DNA of 64,000 bases from Paraburkholderia aspalathi (lineage in GTDB: Bacteria > Pseudomonadota > Gammaproteobacteria > Burkholderiales > Burkholderiaceae), in the NCBI RefSeq assembly GCF_900116445.1, contig NZ_FPBH01000004.1:248001-312000 (forward strand). Direction: 5' to 3'. A program made the position numbers and the translations under genes. Position 1 is the first letter of the stretch; every line of letters starts with the position of its first letter. The notes beneath the pieces are model-generated. The model saw only the letters and a program-made list of their open reading frames with translations, ran no database searches and had not been told where the DNA came from. Below, one piece after another: positions 33,423-43,332 of the stretch.

Positions 33423-34310
33423 TCACTGCGCGTTGCGCAACATAGGTTGAACGAGCCTGGCAAACGCGCCGCGCTCTTCTTCAGTGAGCGTGCCGAGCGG
33501 TGCCCGGGCAACGCCGACAGGCATACCGGCCAGCTCACAGCCATACCGAACGTATTGAATGAATTTCCCGCTGCGTTCCAGCAGTTCGAGCACCGGCAGC
33601 AGCTGCGCCATCTGCTTACGGCCAGTTTCGAAATCACCACGCTTGACGCACACATCAAAGAGCGTCGTGTGGGCTTCCGGCAAGAAGTTGGAAGCGCCCC
33701 CGACCCAGCTCTTTGCGCCCCACACGAAAAACTCGAGCGCCTGGTCGTCCATCCCGCAGCTCAACACCAGCTTGTCGCGGAAATGCGTGGCAAGGTGATG
33801 CAGACGCGATATGTCGCCGGTGCTTTCCTTCATCGCGATGAAGTTCGGCCGCTCGAGCAGCTTTTGCAGAACGCCATCGCTGATTTCCGTCCCCGTGCGG
33901 GCCGGGAAGTTGTACAGCATGATGGGCATGTCGAGACTGTCGTCCACTTTCAGCAGATGGAGCAGAAGCTCTTCCTGCGTCGGCTGGGCGTAGTACGGAG
34001 CAGCAACCAGCAGGGCGGACAATCCGGCGCGCTTCGCTTCCAGACCTAGGCGGATGACTTCTTTCGTCGTCGTCGCATTGATGCCGGCGGTTAGATACGT
34101 CTTGCCGCCTGCCGCCTCAGCCACAGTGTTGAACGTCTGAACCCGCTCGTCGAAACTCAGCGCATAGTATTCGCCGGTGGTGCCGCCGACCCCAAGTCCC
34201 GAGACCCGGCCTGCGAGATTAGCGGCATGCTTGCCGAGCAAATCATGGTCAATTTCGCCGTCTGTCTTGAACGGTGTGACCAGCGGTGTATGTACTCCCT
34301 CGAAGCTCAT
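33423..34310 (-). CDS. DapA-family lyase/deaminase
   Basis: This 295-aa TIM-barrel protein has GVGGTTGEYYALSFDER, the Tyr motif MLYNFPARTGTEIS, and the Schiff-base Lys in FIAMKESTGD. Besides dihydrodipicolinate synthase, the family includes pyrroline-4-hydroxy-2-carboxylate deaminase (HypD-type) of hydroxyproline degradation. Adjacency to the FAD oxidase and aldehyde dehydrogenase supports the catabolic role. ATG 34310 starts the conserved MSFEGVHTPLVTPF. Confidence 0.82.
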   Translation of the reverse strand: MSFEGVHTPLVTPFKTDGEIDHDLLGKHAANLAGRVSGLGVGGTTGEYYALSFDERVQTFNTVAEAAGGKTYLTAGINATTTKEVIRLGLEAKRAGLSALLVAAPYYAQPTQEELLLHLLKVDDSLDMPIMLYNFPARTGTEISDGVLQKLLERPNFIAMKESTGDISRLHHLATHFRDKLVLSCGMDDQALEFFVWGAKSWVGGASNFLPEAHTTLFDVCVKRGDFETGRKQMAQLLPVLELLERSGKFIQYVRYGCELAGMPVGVARAPLGTLTEEERGAFARLVQPMLRNAQ

Positions 34311-34478
34311 TTTGCGTTCTCTCTTGAATAAAGGCACCAGGCCTTCTGCCGGCACCGGCGGCAGGAATGGTGTATCGGCCACAAACTTTTCGGAGCGGTC
34401 CGCGTGCAGCGGTGCCGCGCTCAATCAATACAGCAGCTAGTCGAACGAACCTGATTGGTCGTTAGCTGCGTTCACGGA

Positions 34479-35774
34479 TTACACGAGTGCTTCCGCGTCC
34501 GAGTAAATGGGGTACTGGCTACACAGGTCCCTCACCTGGCTACGGACTGCGCGCTCGACCTGCTCATCGCCGTTGGGCTCCCGTTCGAGTGCCGACAAGA
34601 CCTCCAGAATCATCTGCCCGACTTGCTCGAACTGGGCAGGACGGAAGCCGCGGGTTGTTCCTGCGGGCGTCCCGAGCCGGATTCCCGAGGTTACGGTTGG
34701 GCTTTCCGTATCGAACGGGATACCGTTCTTGTTGCAGGTGATGCCCGCACGCTCCAACGCCTTTTCAGCCTGGGTGCCGGTTAGCCGCTTCGAGCGCAAA
34801 TCGACCAGCAACAGATGGTTGTCAGTCCCGCCCGTCACGAGGCTCAGACCGCCCGACTTCAGGACGTTGCCGAGCGCCTGAGCGTTGCCTAGCACGTAGT
34901 CGATATAGGGCGCGAACTCCGGCCGAAGCGCCTCGCCGAACGCGACTGCTTTGCCCGCGATGACGTGCATGAGTGGGCCACCCTGCAGGCCCGGGAACAC
35001 GGCCGAGTTGATTTTTTTGGCAATGTCGCCGTTGTTGGTGAGGATGAATCCGCCGCGCGGCCCACGAAGCGTCTTGTGGGTGGTGGACGTCACCACATCG
35101 GCAAACCGGACAGGGTTTTCGTGCCTTCCGGCCGCGACAATGCCAGCAATGTGTGCCATGTCGACCATCAACAAGGCGCCCACGCTGTCGGCAATTTCTC
35201 GGAACGCGGCAAAGTCCAGAGCACGTGGATAGGCCGAGTAGCCCGCGATGATGAGCTTGGGACGATGCTCCTCGGCAAGCCGGCGAACCTGCTCATAGTC
35301 AATGCGGTAGGTGTCGGAACTCACGCCGTACTGGACCGCGTTGAACCATTTACCGGAAAGTGCAGGACGCGCGCCATGCGTCAGATGACCGCCAGCATCG
35401 AGCGACATACCCATCACAGTCTCCCCCGGCTTCACGAGCGCGAGCATCACTGCACCGTTCGCCTGTGCTCCCGAATGAGGTTGCACATTCGCGTATTCGG
35501 CTTCGAACAGCGCTTTCACGCGGTCGATGGCGAGCGCCTCGACCCTGTCCACATGTTCGCAACCGCCGTAATACCGCTTTGAGGGGTACCCCTCGGCGTA
35601 TTTGTTGGTCAGCACAGTGCCCTGCGCTTCCATCACCGCCGCAGAGACGATGTTCTCGGAAGCAATCAGTTCAATCTGGGTTTGCTGGCGACGCAACTCC
35701 AGCGCAATCTCGGATGCGATGACGGGGTCACGGCTCTGGAGAGTTTCAGCAAAAAAACGCGAGTTCTCGTTCAC
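34479..35774 (-). CDS. glyA: Serine hydroxymethyltransferase (betaine-cluster copy)
   Basis: This 431-aa PLP enzyme has [23 protein letters not shown]-type core DAGGHLTHG, and the cofactor Lys in [16 protein letters not shown]. It interconverts glycine and serine with methylene-tetrahydrofolate. In betaine catabolism it takes up glycine and one-carbon units released by demethylation. The GTG start at 35774 follows GGAG, so I prefer it to the ATG at 35870. A housekeeping glyA probably exists elsewhere. Confidence 0.92.
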   Translation of the reverse strand: MNENSRFFAETLQSRDPVIASEIALELRRQQTQIELIASENIVSAAVMEAQGTVLTNKYAEGYPSKRYYGGCEHVDRVEALAIDRVKALFEAEYANVQPHSGAQANGAVMLALVKPGETVMGMSLDAGGHLTHGARPALSGKWFNAVQYGVSSDTYRIDYEQVRRLAEEHRPKLIIAGYSAYPRALDFAAFREIADSVGALLMVDMAHIAGIVAAGRHENPVRFADVVTSTTHKTLRGPRGGFILTNNGDIAKKINSAVFPGLQGGPLMHVIAGKAVAFGEALRPEFAPYIDYVLGNAQALGNVLKSGGLSLVTGGTDNHLLLVDLRSKRLTGTQAEKALERAGITCNKNGIPFDTESPTVTSGIRLGTPAGTTRGFRPAQFEQVGQMILEVLSALEREPNGDEQVERAVRSQVRDLCSQYPIYSDAEALV

Positions 35775-35928
35775 GTGGTCACTCCGGAAGTATTCAAGTG
35801 ATGCATGCTGCAACACGGCAAAATTGATGGATACGAGGTAGATAGCTTTATTGCCCGTGGGAACAGACAAATCCTGTGCTCTCCGCAGACAGCGATTACC
35901 CGCCGATTCGCGGAGCGCCCCACTTCGA

Positions 35929-36810
35929 TTACTGCTGCAACCAGGCCTTCAGCTTTTCCGGATGCGCATCGACGAATTTCTTCGCTGCCGTCGCGTAGTC
36001 GTTAGTGCTGTTGCCCTGTAACTCGATTGCCTCGACGTCGGCGAGAGTCAACTTGAAATGCTTGAAGAAGACGTCGGCCCGAGGAAATCTGGTTGCAAAC
36101 TGCTTCGACGCGAATGCATGAACCTGCTCTTCACCACCCAACGTGCCTTTGGGGTCCTTGAGATAGCGCATCTGCCATTTCTGGAAGAGCCAGTGGGGGC
36201 TCCAGACCGTGGCAACAACCCACTGCTTCGATTGGTAGGCTCGCTGGACTCCTGCGAGCATGCCCGCTTCGCTTGATGATTGCAGGTTGTATCCGTTCAG
36301 GCCGTATGCCTTGATTGTCTTTTCGGATGCTTGCATCAGACCGCCTCCCGGCTCAATACCGTCGATGGTGCCGTTCAACTTGCTTTTGACGTCCGGCTTG
36401 TTGAGGTCGGAAACCGAAGACAGTTCTGACTCAGGAACGTATGCTGGCACTGCCCAGCCGTTCTTGGCGCCGGTGTAGATGATGCCGACATCATCCATAT
36501 CGTTCTTGTACTTCGCGTAATACGCTGCGTGAGTAACCGGCAGCCACCCCCCCACCATGATGTCGAGGTCGCCGCGGGCCACGCCCTGGTACTGGATGCC
36601 GATATCGGCCTGCACGAACTGGACGGGCTGCTGGAGATTGGCCTCAAGCACGTATTTGGCCACGTTGGCAACGGCCAGAACGTCAGCCCAGTTTGTTACT
36701 GCCATCTTGATAGGTTCGGCCGCGACAGCGGACCCGACGCCGACACTCATGGCAACGACCGTCGATACCGTCAGTCTTGCAATAAGCGACTTGAACAGAT
36801 CGCTATTCAT
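35929..36810 (-). CDS. proX: Betaine/proline-type substrate-binding protein (ProX/OpuAC)
   Basis: In this 293-aa protein, the signal peptide runs to about residue 31 ([12 protein letters not shown]). The OpuAC domain has several Trp residues in [31 protein letters not shown] and SPHWLFQKW. Trp/Tyr boxes bind quaternary ammonium groups in this family. It delivers substrate to ProW and ProV encoded next to it. It lies 183 bases downstream of proW in the same direction. Confidence 0.88.
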   Translation of the reverse strand: MNSDLFKSLIARLTVSTVVAMSVGVGSAVAAEPIKMAVTNWADVLAVANVAKYVLEANLQQPVQFVQADIGIQYQGVARGDLDIMVGGWLPVTHAAYYAKYKNDMDDVGIIYTGAKNGWAVPAYVPESELSSVSDLNKPDVKSKLNGTIDGIEPGGGLMQASEKTIKAYGLNGYNLQSSSEAGMLAGVQRAYQSKQWVVATVWSPHWLFQKWQMRYLKDPKGTLGGEEQVHAFASKQFATRFPRADVFFKHFKLTLADVEAIELQGNSTNDYATAAKKFVDAHPEKLKAWLQQ

Positions 36811-36993
36811 GTAACACTCCTAAATAGTTGTAAGATTTCTTGGAAACTTGACAGCCGCTGTAATGGCGTGTCCGATCTCCGAACTCCGTACCGCCTCGAG
36901 CGCTAGCACTATATCCGCTATGTGATACCGCTAGCCAAACTTACCCTGGACGATCCCCGCTCCATTCGACTGCCGTCCGCGCATTATCGCGGG

Positions 36994-37875
36994 TCAGGTC
37001 CGCGGCGCAGTGCTAGTGCCGGTTTTTGCTGCTCGTACGACGGGTCTGGCCTTCTTTGACTTCACACCGAAACTCTCCGTCAGGCGGTCAAGCACGATGG
37101 CAAGCAGCACGACTCCCAGCCCGCCCTCGAAGCCAATCCCGATGTCGAGCCGCTGAATGCCGCTCAGCACATACTCTCCAAGGCCACCGGCGCCAATCAT
37201 CGATGCGACCACGACCATCGAGAGCGCCATCATGATGGTCTGATTTACCCCTGCCATGATTGACGGCAGGGCGTTCGGTAGCTGGATTTTCCAGAGAAGC
37301 TGCGAATCTGTGCTGCCGAAGGCGCGGCCTGCTTCCAGCAACTCTTCGCGCACCTGGCGGATGCCCAAAGTCGTGAGGCGTACGACTGGCGGCATCGAGA
37401 ACACGATGGTCGCAATGACTGCGGGGACTCGACCCAAACCAAACAGGATGACTGCAGGAATCAGATAGACGAATGCCGGCATGGTCTGCATGAAATCGAG
37501 CAGCGAGCGCAAAACCATCTCCACCCGTTTGTTTCGAGCTCCCCAGATGCCCAACGGCACGCCAATGACCAGACTGAAGAACGTCGCTGCGATAACGAGC
37601 GCCAAGGTGGAGACGGTTTGTGCCCACAGCCCCATGTAATTGATGGTCAGCAGTGCAAGGCCAACGAAGACCGAAAACACGACACCGCGTCGCCACAACG
37701 CAAATGCCACGAGGATGATGAGCATGGCAACAAACGGGACTGCGGCGAGTCCGTCCTCCAGTAACTTCACGACTGCACCTAGCGCTGCGGAGAAGGCGTC
37801 GAAGCCGCCGCGGAAATGCTGGAAGAGAAAGTTGACCGCGTCTTCCGCGAACTTCCCGATGACTGACGAGTTCAT
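36994..37875 (-). CDS. proW: Betaine/proline ABC transporter permease (ProW)
   Basis: This 293-aa membrane protein has about six hydrophobic segments. The EAA loop is seen as LRQVREELLEAGRAFGST then DSQLLWKIQLPNALPSIMAG, as in binding-protein-dependent permeases. The N-terminal cytoplasmic part (AVNFLFQHFRGGFDAF) matches ProW. Its ATG overlaps the proV stop by four bases. Confidence 0.9.
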   Translation of the reverse strand: MNSSVIGKFAEDAVNFLFQHFRGGFDAFSAALGAVVKLLEDGLAAVPFVAMLIILVAFALWRRGVVFSVFVGLALLTINYMGLWAQTVSTLALVIAATFFSLVIGVPLGIWGARNKRVEMVLRSLLDFMQTMPAFVYLIPAVILFGLGRVPAVIATIVFSMPPVVRLTTLGIRQVREELLEAGRAFGSTDSQLLWKIQLPNALPSIMAGVNQTIMMALSMVVVASMIGAGGLGEYVLSGIQRLDIGIGFEGGLGVVLLAIVLDRLTESFGVKSKKARPVVRAAKTGTSTAPRT

Positions 37876-39164
37876 GCTGCTCTCCGTTCCATAACCTGCT
37901 TGAGTATCGTCCGGCAGGACACCACGCCTGCGAGTCTCCCGGCCGTGTCAGTGACGGGTACGTCGTGCTCCTGGCTCAAAGCGATGGCAGCCAGCTCATG
38001 CAAATCCGCGTCAAGCGAAACAGCATTCACATCCCGGAGCAGCGCGTCCCTGACCGGACGCATACCAGACTTGTGCAAAGACGCTGGCGTGACACAGCCC
38101 TGGTATCGACCCGCTTCGTCGCATACATAGCCGCACTCAACGCCACTGTCGATGAGCTGATTGAGATAACGCTCTGAGGACATCGCGACGTCGCAAGAAA
38201 TCAGTCCTCGGTTGACCTTGGTCATGAGACTGGAAGCCTTGAGAAACCGCGAAACGTCAACATTGCGGAAGAAGTCGCGTACGTACGCGTCCGCGGGCGA
38301 CTGGATAAGCTCTGCAGGCGTGCCGACCTGAATCAGGCAGCCATCTTTCATGATGCCAATCCGGCCGCCAATCTTGATGGCCTCTTCAATGTCGTGTGAA
38401 ATGAAGACGATTGTCCGCTGCTCTTCCTTTTGAAGCCGTAGAAGCTCGTTCTGCATTTCGAATCGAATCAGGGGGTCCAGCGCCGAGAACGCTTCGTCCA
38501 TCAAAAGCACTGAAGGATTCACCGCAAGCGCACGTGCGAGTCCTACCCGCTGCTGCATACCACCAGACAGCTCGCTGGGGAGTAGCTTTTCGTATGTGCC
38601 CAGACCGACTCGCGTCAGCACAGCAAGCGCGATTTCGTACCGCTCGGCCTTCTTGAGGCCAGCAACTTCCAGTCCGTAAGCGATGTTGTCGAGCACCGTG
38701 CGGTTCGGCAGAAGCGCGAACGACTGGAACACCATCGCCATCTTCTCCCGTCGCACAGCGCGCAGTTCCAGTGTCGACATGGGTGCAATGTCGCGCCCCT
38801 CCAGAATGACCTGGCCGGACGTTGGTTCAATCAGCCGATTGAGCAAACGGACAAGCGTCGACTTACCTGAGCCTGAGAGGCCCATGACAACGAAAATCTC
38901 GCCGGCCTTAACGTTGAGACTGACGTCATTGACTGCCACCATGTTTCCGGTCCGTTCGAAAATCTCGTTCCGTCCAAGACCTTGCTTCACGAGTTCAGCA
39001 GCACGCTCCGGCTTTGGTCCGAAAATTTTCGACAGATTTCTGACCGTAAGAATGTCGGTCCCAGAAACTGCGATGGGTTTCCGCACCGCGGAATAAACAT
39101 CGTCCGCTTTGATTGCGCCCGGATGGGTTACGTCTGGTTGCGCGAACGTCAGGTTTGGGGCCAT
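37872..39164 (-). CDS. proV: Betaine/proline ABC transporter ATPase (ProV) with CBS domains
   Basis: This 430-aa protein has Walker A GLSGSGKST near residue 95, the signature LSGGMQQRVGLARAL and Walker B VLLMDEAFSALDP. The C-terminal tandem CBS region (from about residue 300) includes SLDADLHELAAIALSQEHDV; in OpuA such domains sense ionic strength. The long N-terminal segment with VKQGLGRNEIFERTGN is typical of ProV. It is the first gene of the transporter operon; the promoter must lie in 39165-39400. Confidence 0.92.
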   Translation of the reverse strand: MAPNLTFAQPDVTHPGAIKADDVYSAVRKPIAVSGTDILTVRNLSKIFGPKPERAAELVKQGLGRNEIFERTGNMVAVNDVSLNVKAGEIFVVMGLSGSGKSTLVRLLNRLIEPTSGQVILEGRDIAPMSTLELRAVRREKMAMVFQSFALLPNRTVLDNIAYGLEVAGLKKAERYEIALAVLTRVGLGTYEKLLPSELSGGMQQRVGLARALAVNPSVLLMDEAFSALDPLIRFEMQNELLRLQKEEQRTIVFISHDIEEAIKIGGRIGIMKDGCLIQVGTPAELIQSPADAYVRDFFRNVDVSRFLKASSLMTKVNRGLISCDVAMSSERYLNQLIDSGVECGYVCDEAGRYQGCVTPASLHKSGMRPVRDALLRDVNAVSLDADLHELAAIALSQEHDVPVTDTAGRLAGVVSCRTILKQVMERRAA

Positions 39165-40233
39165 TCTGTCATCCCAACTGGCAAGTTCAAGAAATTGAAG
39201 CGCTTGACCTGTTAGCCTTCACAGACCCTGCACTTAAAGGTGTCGTTCGCTCTTGCCGGACACCCTCGGCTAGTTCCATCTCGAAGCTGTGGGTGCATGA
39301 GCCGAAGGCGAACATCTCGAGCAGCAGCGTCGAAGAAGTCACTATTCGTCGCACGATCTGCAGAACATCCGTGCGCCGACAGTGCCGTCGCTAGTGCCTA
39401 ATGCAATGATTGCAGCGTAGCAAGCCAAATTTACCTATCTAGCTACATTTTCTGGGCACTTTGCCATACCTTTGGTAATGCTTCGCACTTGTATAGTGCT
39501 CGCAGAAAAGACGTGCCAACGATGGGATTCCCGTGCAGCCCCTCCGGGCGTGGGTCTGCGGCCGAGGGCACGGGCCAGGTCTACTGCTTCTCGCCTCCCG
39601 CTCTGACACAATTGACGCCGCACCATAGGGAATGTCCTATGTCGGCGCCCAAAACACAATCATTTGAGCGAGCTAGTTGCGCCGGTCATCTCATATCCCG
39701 GGCAGCCGCAAGTTGTCCGAGAGGGGTGGCTAATGCCCCCCGTTGTCGCTACCAAAACGGACTCTAGTTCGCAAATGATGGAACAGTTTGGTTCCCCGGA
39801 CATTGCTGCGGTCGTGTCGGAACGCGGCACCCCGTCTCGAAGGGCGAAGGTATTTCCCGGGGGAGATTCAGGCGCACGGACCAACACGTTCTTCTGGCGG
39901 CAAGCGTTGCGTCAATGCTAGCCTGCGCTAAGTAGCATGGAAATTTGCCGCGTCGGCGACCCGGCAATAATTCGCGCAAACAGCGCGCGGCAGCGAACGC
40001 AGGTGTCACGCTCCTCTACTCGCGTATCCTTCAGCGCGCCGGCACCGTTGCGCGTGAGGTCTTGGTGCGGGGGCTGAGCGGCCGGCTTCCCGGACAGGTC
40101 AGCGCGCAGGATTGAATCCAAAGTTCCATCGTCTGTCGGCGGTGCTTAAGGGCGGTCACGCAACCAGTCGATGCTCCTCGCGTCACATCAGGAGGCAGAA
40201 GATGAGCGGTATGACCAGATGAAGCTGATCATG
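39165..40233. other. Gene-poor stretch between the betaine island and a joint region
   Basis: No ORF in this kilobase looks coding on either strand: the short frames lack ribosome sites and recognisable motifs. The first 200 bases should contain the proV promoter. Near its end, an open frame reads LLASHQEAEDERYDQMKLIM just before the hairpin at 40234, possibly the C-terminal scrap of a lost gene. Confidence 0.4.
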
Positions 40234-40264
40234 GAGTAAGCCGCCACCGGCGGCTTACTCTTTT
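40234..40264 (+). terminator. Strong intrinsic-terminator-like hairpin
   Basis: A perfect 12-bp stem GAGTAAGCCGCC / GGCGGCTTACTC closes a 3-base loop and is followed by TTTTAT. It directly follows a TAA codon that overlaps the stem, as expected for a terminator behind the vanished gene scrap at about 40170-40238. Confidence 0.6.
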
Positions 40265-40267
40265 ATG

Positions 40268-40315
40268 GGCGCCTTTGAGGCGCTCACAATTTCAAGCCAC
40301 CGGCTTTGCCGGTGG
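40268..40315. repeat. Two further hairpins in tandem
   Basis: Stems GGCGCC-TTT-GAGGCGC (about 40268-40284) and CCACCGGC-TTT-GCCGGTGG (about 40297-40315) follow the terminator-like hairpin. Three compact hairpins in 80 bp resemble subterminal structures of IS200/IS605-type elements or an old repeat. No transposase of that type is present. Confidence 0.45.
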
Positions 40316-40424
40316 TAGTTGACTCGATGCTCGCATTCAATGTCCGGCCACCCACAAAAACTGTTATTGCGTTCATTTTTTTGGCCTCTTTCGAAAATGG
40401 AGTGGGTAGGAATTCGCACACTTT

Positions 40425-40949
40425 TTGAGGACTCCGGGGTGCGTGGGCGACGATGCCGTTTGCTGTAAGCAGTTGGCAATCGGGAACGCACCGCGGTGCC
40501 TGTATATGCATTTTCTGGGCCGTGCCATGCGACATGGCGCTCAATGTCACCGGGATAATGGCGAGTGGCCAGTCGCTGTCTCGTCCGTACCAAAGTCGGC
40601 GAGTCCTGCCACCACGTTCGAACGCGATGTGCATCCGTGCCGCGACCCGTTGTGGCTTTTGGAGATCTTCACGCGGCGGTGCGCGCGACTCGCGCAGTGC
40701 CTGCAGCATCAGGGCTATGCCGGGCGCACGATCCCGAACCATGGCCGGCACGACCGCAATCCGTACTGCGACGAATGTCCGAAGTACGTCGCGATGAAGC
40801 GCCGGCCATGCCTGCCCGACCTGTGCGTGAGCGAACCTGAGTCGTCAAAAGACCTTTATGTCATGCCGTCCTCGAGCCTGATCTGTTCGAGGCACTTCCG
40901 GTACGAACACATCGTATTCGCTGACGGACAAAGCGGTAACAAACTGTAA
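40425..40949 (+). CDS. Possible Cys-rich hypothetical protein
   Basis: Codons in the second half of this 174-aa frame have high G/C third positions, and the protein has a Cys-rich segment (YCDECPKYVAMKRRPCLPDL). The first part is less convincing and no ribosome site was found. It could be the degenerate remains of an island gene. Treat as tentative. Confidence 0.3.
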   Translation: MRTPGCVGDDAVCCKQLAIGNAPRCLYMHFLGRAMRHGAQCHRDNGEWPVAVSSVPKSASPATTFERDVHPCRDPLWLLEIFTRRCARLAQCLQHQGYAGRTIPNHGRHDRNPYCDECPKYVAMKRRPCLPDLCVSEPESSKDLYVMPSSSLICSRHFRYEHIVFADGQSGNKL

Positions 40950-41097
40950 CCCTGCTGTATCTCTCTCGACCGTCGACGCGACGGGCGAACTCATCATTTC
41001 GCCTGAACCATCACGCTGTTGCTTTCATGTGTCCATTGCGGTAAGCCGGACACTGCGGATAATCGAACGTGACCAAAGCAACACGGAGTCGGGCAAA

Positions 41098-41304
41098 ATG
41101 GATCAGGTAATGCGCATGAAGGAAGTGGTGAAGAAAATCGGCCTGTGCCGGGCGACTATCTACGCCATGATCAGCCGTGGCGAATTCCCGCGCCCAATCC
41201 GGATCGGAGAACGAGCAACCGGCTGGCGCGAGTCCGAACTGGAAGCCTGGCTCGCGAACCGAACCGCGGCGCGGGAGCGGTCCGCGTTACCCTCGGGCCG
41301 CTGA
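41098..41304 (+). CDS. AlpA-family DNA-binding regulator
   Basis: The 68-aa protein starts at ATG 41098 behind GGAG. The MerR-like helix-turn-helix reads MRMKEVVKKIGLCRATIYAM, then ISRGEFPRPIRIGERATGWR and ESELEAWLANR, the signature of AlpA-type regulators. These control excision or expression of integrated elements. No integrase is visible nearby, so it may be an island remnant. Confidence 0.8.
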   Translation: MDQVMRMKEVVKKIGLCRATIYAMISRGEFPRPIRIGERATGWRESELEAWLANRTAARERSALPSGR

Positions 41305-41320
41305 TTATCCGCCGGCAATA

Positions 41321-41640
41321 TCACGACGTGTTCACGGCTAGCATCGTGCCCCGGCATCCCGACGCGCCACACCGGCAGACATGGCTGAGCCCCGCTTCTT
41401 CGTCTGTTGGGTCGTCGACGGCCAACTGGTAGTCAAGAAACAGTTCCTGGCCGGGTGCAATTGCCGACAACGCGTGAATGAGCACGCGGTCGTCGATCTC
41501 GACCGCCTCGCAATTGGCGTTGCATGAGTGATTGAGCCAGCGCGCGCTGTTTCCCCGACGCCCGCCGTCGATGACGCGTCCGTCCGACAGCCCGAAGAAA
41601 TACGTGTGGCCAACAGTGCCACTTCTCGTGTGCTGCCTGA
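41321..41640 (-). pseudogene. SET-domain protein gene, 5' part missing
   Basis: About 105 C-terminal residues remain: GTVGHTYFFGLSDGRVIDGG, then ARWLNHSCNANCEAVEIDDR and ELFLDYQLAVDD, with the post-SET zinc cluster CRCGASGCRGTML. NHSCxxN and the catalytic-Tyr region are the SET methyltransferase signature. The N-terminal part of the domain ends abruptly where IS5-family sequence begins (about 41640-41655). The fragment cannot be a working methyltransferase. Confidence 0.75.
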
Positions 41641-41654
41641 GGGCGGTTGTCCAC

Positions 41655-42573
41655 CCGACCATGTGGATTGATGAAAGCGTACTGACGCAACTGCCCGAGG
41701 CTGGCTTGGCCAGGCGCGGCCGACCGCGCATCTACAGTGATGCGGCGATCCAGATGCTGCTCGGCCTCAAGCAGGTATTTCATCTGCCGCTGCGCGCTGT
41801 GCAGGGCTTCGCCCTCAGTCTGCGCAAACTCGGCTACCCGGGCTTGCCGGTGCCGAACTACACGACCTTAAGCCGCCGCGCACAGACACTGAAGGTTGTA
41901 CTGCCAACGCGGCGCGCCAACGAGCCCTTGCACCTGGTAGTCGACAGCACCGGCCTGAAGGTCTACGGCGAAGGCGAGTGGAAGGTACGCAAGCACGGCT
42001 GGTCCAAACGTCGCACGTGGCGCAAGGTGCACCTGGCGATGGATGCGAACACGGGCCAGATTTGTGCCGCGCTTATGACCCATCAAGACGAAGGCGATGG
42101 CGAAGTTCTGCCCGATTTGCTCGACCAGATTCCTGCAGATGTGGCAATCGATACCATCGGCGGCGACGCTGCCTACGGCACCAAGGCATGCCATGCGCGA
42201 ATTGCGGCGCGCACAGCGGTCCCCTCGATTCCGCCACGTGAAGGCGCGACGCCGTCGCCAGTGAGCACGCCGGGCGCGGCTTGGCGCAACGCTGCCATCG
42301 ACGCGATCGCGGCAAGCAGCAGACGTGAATGGAAGCAGGCGAGTGGCTACCATCGTCGCTCGTTGGCAGAGGCCCTGATGTACCGGCTCAAGATCCTCAC
42401 GGGCTCCTGCCTGTGGGCTCGAGAGATTGGCTCCCAGGCAACCGAAGTCTCGATTCGTGCAGGCGTGCTCAACCGCATGGCGGCCATCGCACGCCCGCAG
42501 TCCGTCTGTATCGCCTGAGATCGACATCACAGAGGGCATGTTGTCTCTACGCCTGATTTGCGCAACAACGCCC
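41655..42573 (+). mobile_element. IS5-family (IS903 group) element, left end deleted
   Basis: The transposase frame covers codons from TMWIDESVL (41658) to QSVCIA and a stop at 42518. It has DDE residues in VVDSTGLKVYGEGEWKVR, GDAAYGTKACH and YHRRSLAEALMYRLK. Compared with IS903 transposase, about the first 24 residues are missing. The right inverted repeat is visible at about 42556-42573 (GATTTGCGCAACAACGCC). No left repeat is found, so the element is immobile alone. Confidence 0.8.
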
Positions 42574-42726
42574 GTCTTTTGGACCGAAAGGAGAAACGGT
42601 ATGGTACAGGTACCCGCTATTAAATATGCATTTCCAGCGTTTACCTTAAGGCCAGCGAAGTCATTGCGATCTTGCTGCCGCGCAAATACGAAGACCTCTC
42701 GGTTTTAAATTAGCTCTCAGGTTCTT

Positions 42727-43332
42727 TCAGCCCTTAGATTGCGATTGTCCGCGGAGCTGCGTGACGCGCCGCAGAACCGTTACCAACGCTTGCCCAGCGA
42801 TGGACAGCTCGCCAGAGTTGTCGATGTCCAGCGCATCGCTCAAATCGACGTGAATCTGAGCCGTCCGCGCTATCCTAGCCCGGCGCCCGTCATATCCCTC
42901 ACGACCTCGCTTTTCAAGGCGCTCCGCGAGCACATTCGGGCTGGCCGAGACATTGATCACGCGCAGCAACGACCCATAACGACGACGTGCCTCGGGAAGG
43001 ACCGCGCGGGAGCCATTCGCGACCACAACGTGACGTTGTTCCAACCAGTCATCTATAATTCCTGGTAGCCCATAACGCAGACCGTGCGCATCCCAATGCA
43101 GCGCAAACGCCGCTCTACCAACACGTTCTTCGAACATGTCGGAGGTCACAGGATCATGGTCCTCCCCGACCGAAACGGGCCGCGTTATTACACGACGAAC
43201 GAAGTGGATAGTGTTATCGTCAGCAAGGTGCTCGCGAGCATAGTCAATCAACGTATCCTTTCCCGCACCGCTTGGCCCCACAATAACCACAAATCTGCCG
43301 CTATGATCCAGATTTATCACGTCGCAGTGCAC
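42727..43332 (-). CDS. phnN: Ribose 1,5-bisphosphokinase
   Basis: In this 201-aa P-loop protein, FVVIVGPSGAGKDTLIDYAR is the Walker A region and FVRRVITRPVSVGEDH resembles the substrate-binding part of guanylate-kinase relatives. PhnN phosphorylates ribose 1,5-bisphosphate to PRPP at the end of the C-P lyase pathway. It overlaps the DUF1045 stop by 16 bases and is the last gene of the operon. The IS5-like repeat lies 154 bases downstream. Confidence 0.88.
   Translation of the reverse strand: MHCDVINLDHSGRFVVIVGPSGAGKDTLIDYAREHLADDNTIHFVRRVITRPVSVGEDHDPVTSDMFEERVGRAAFALHWDAHGLRYGLPGIIDDWLEQRHVVVANGSRAVLPEARRRYGSLLRVINVSASPNVLAERLEKRGREGYDGRRARIARTAQIHVDLSDALDIDNSGELSIAGQALVTVLRRVTQLRGQSQSKG

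Noticed and set aside
39165..40233. Short ORFs on both strands in the gene-poor region
   Set aside because: None has a ribosome site, a recognisable motif or a convincing codon bias.
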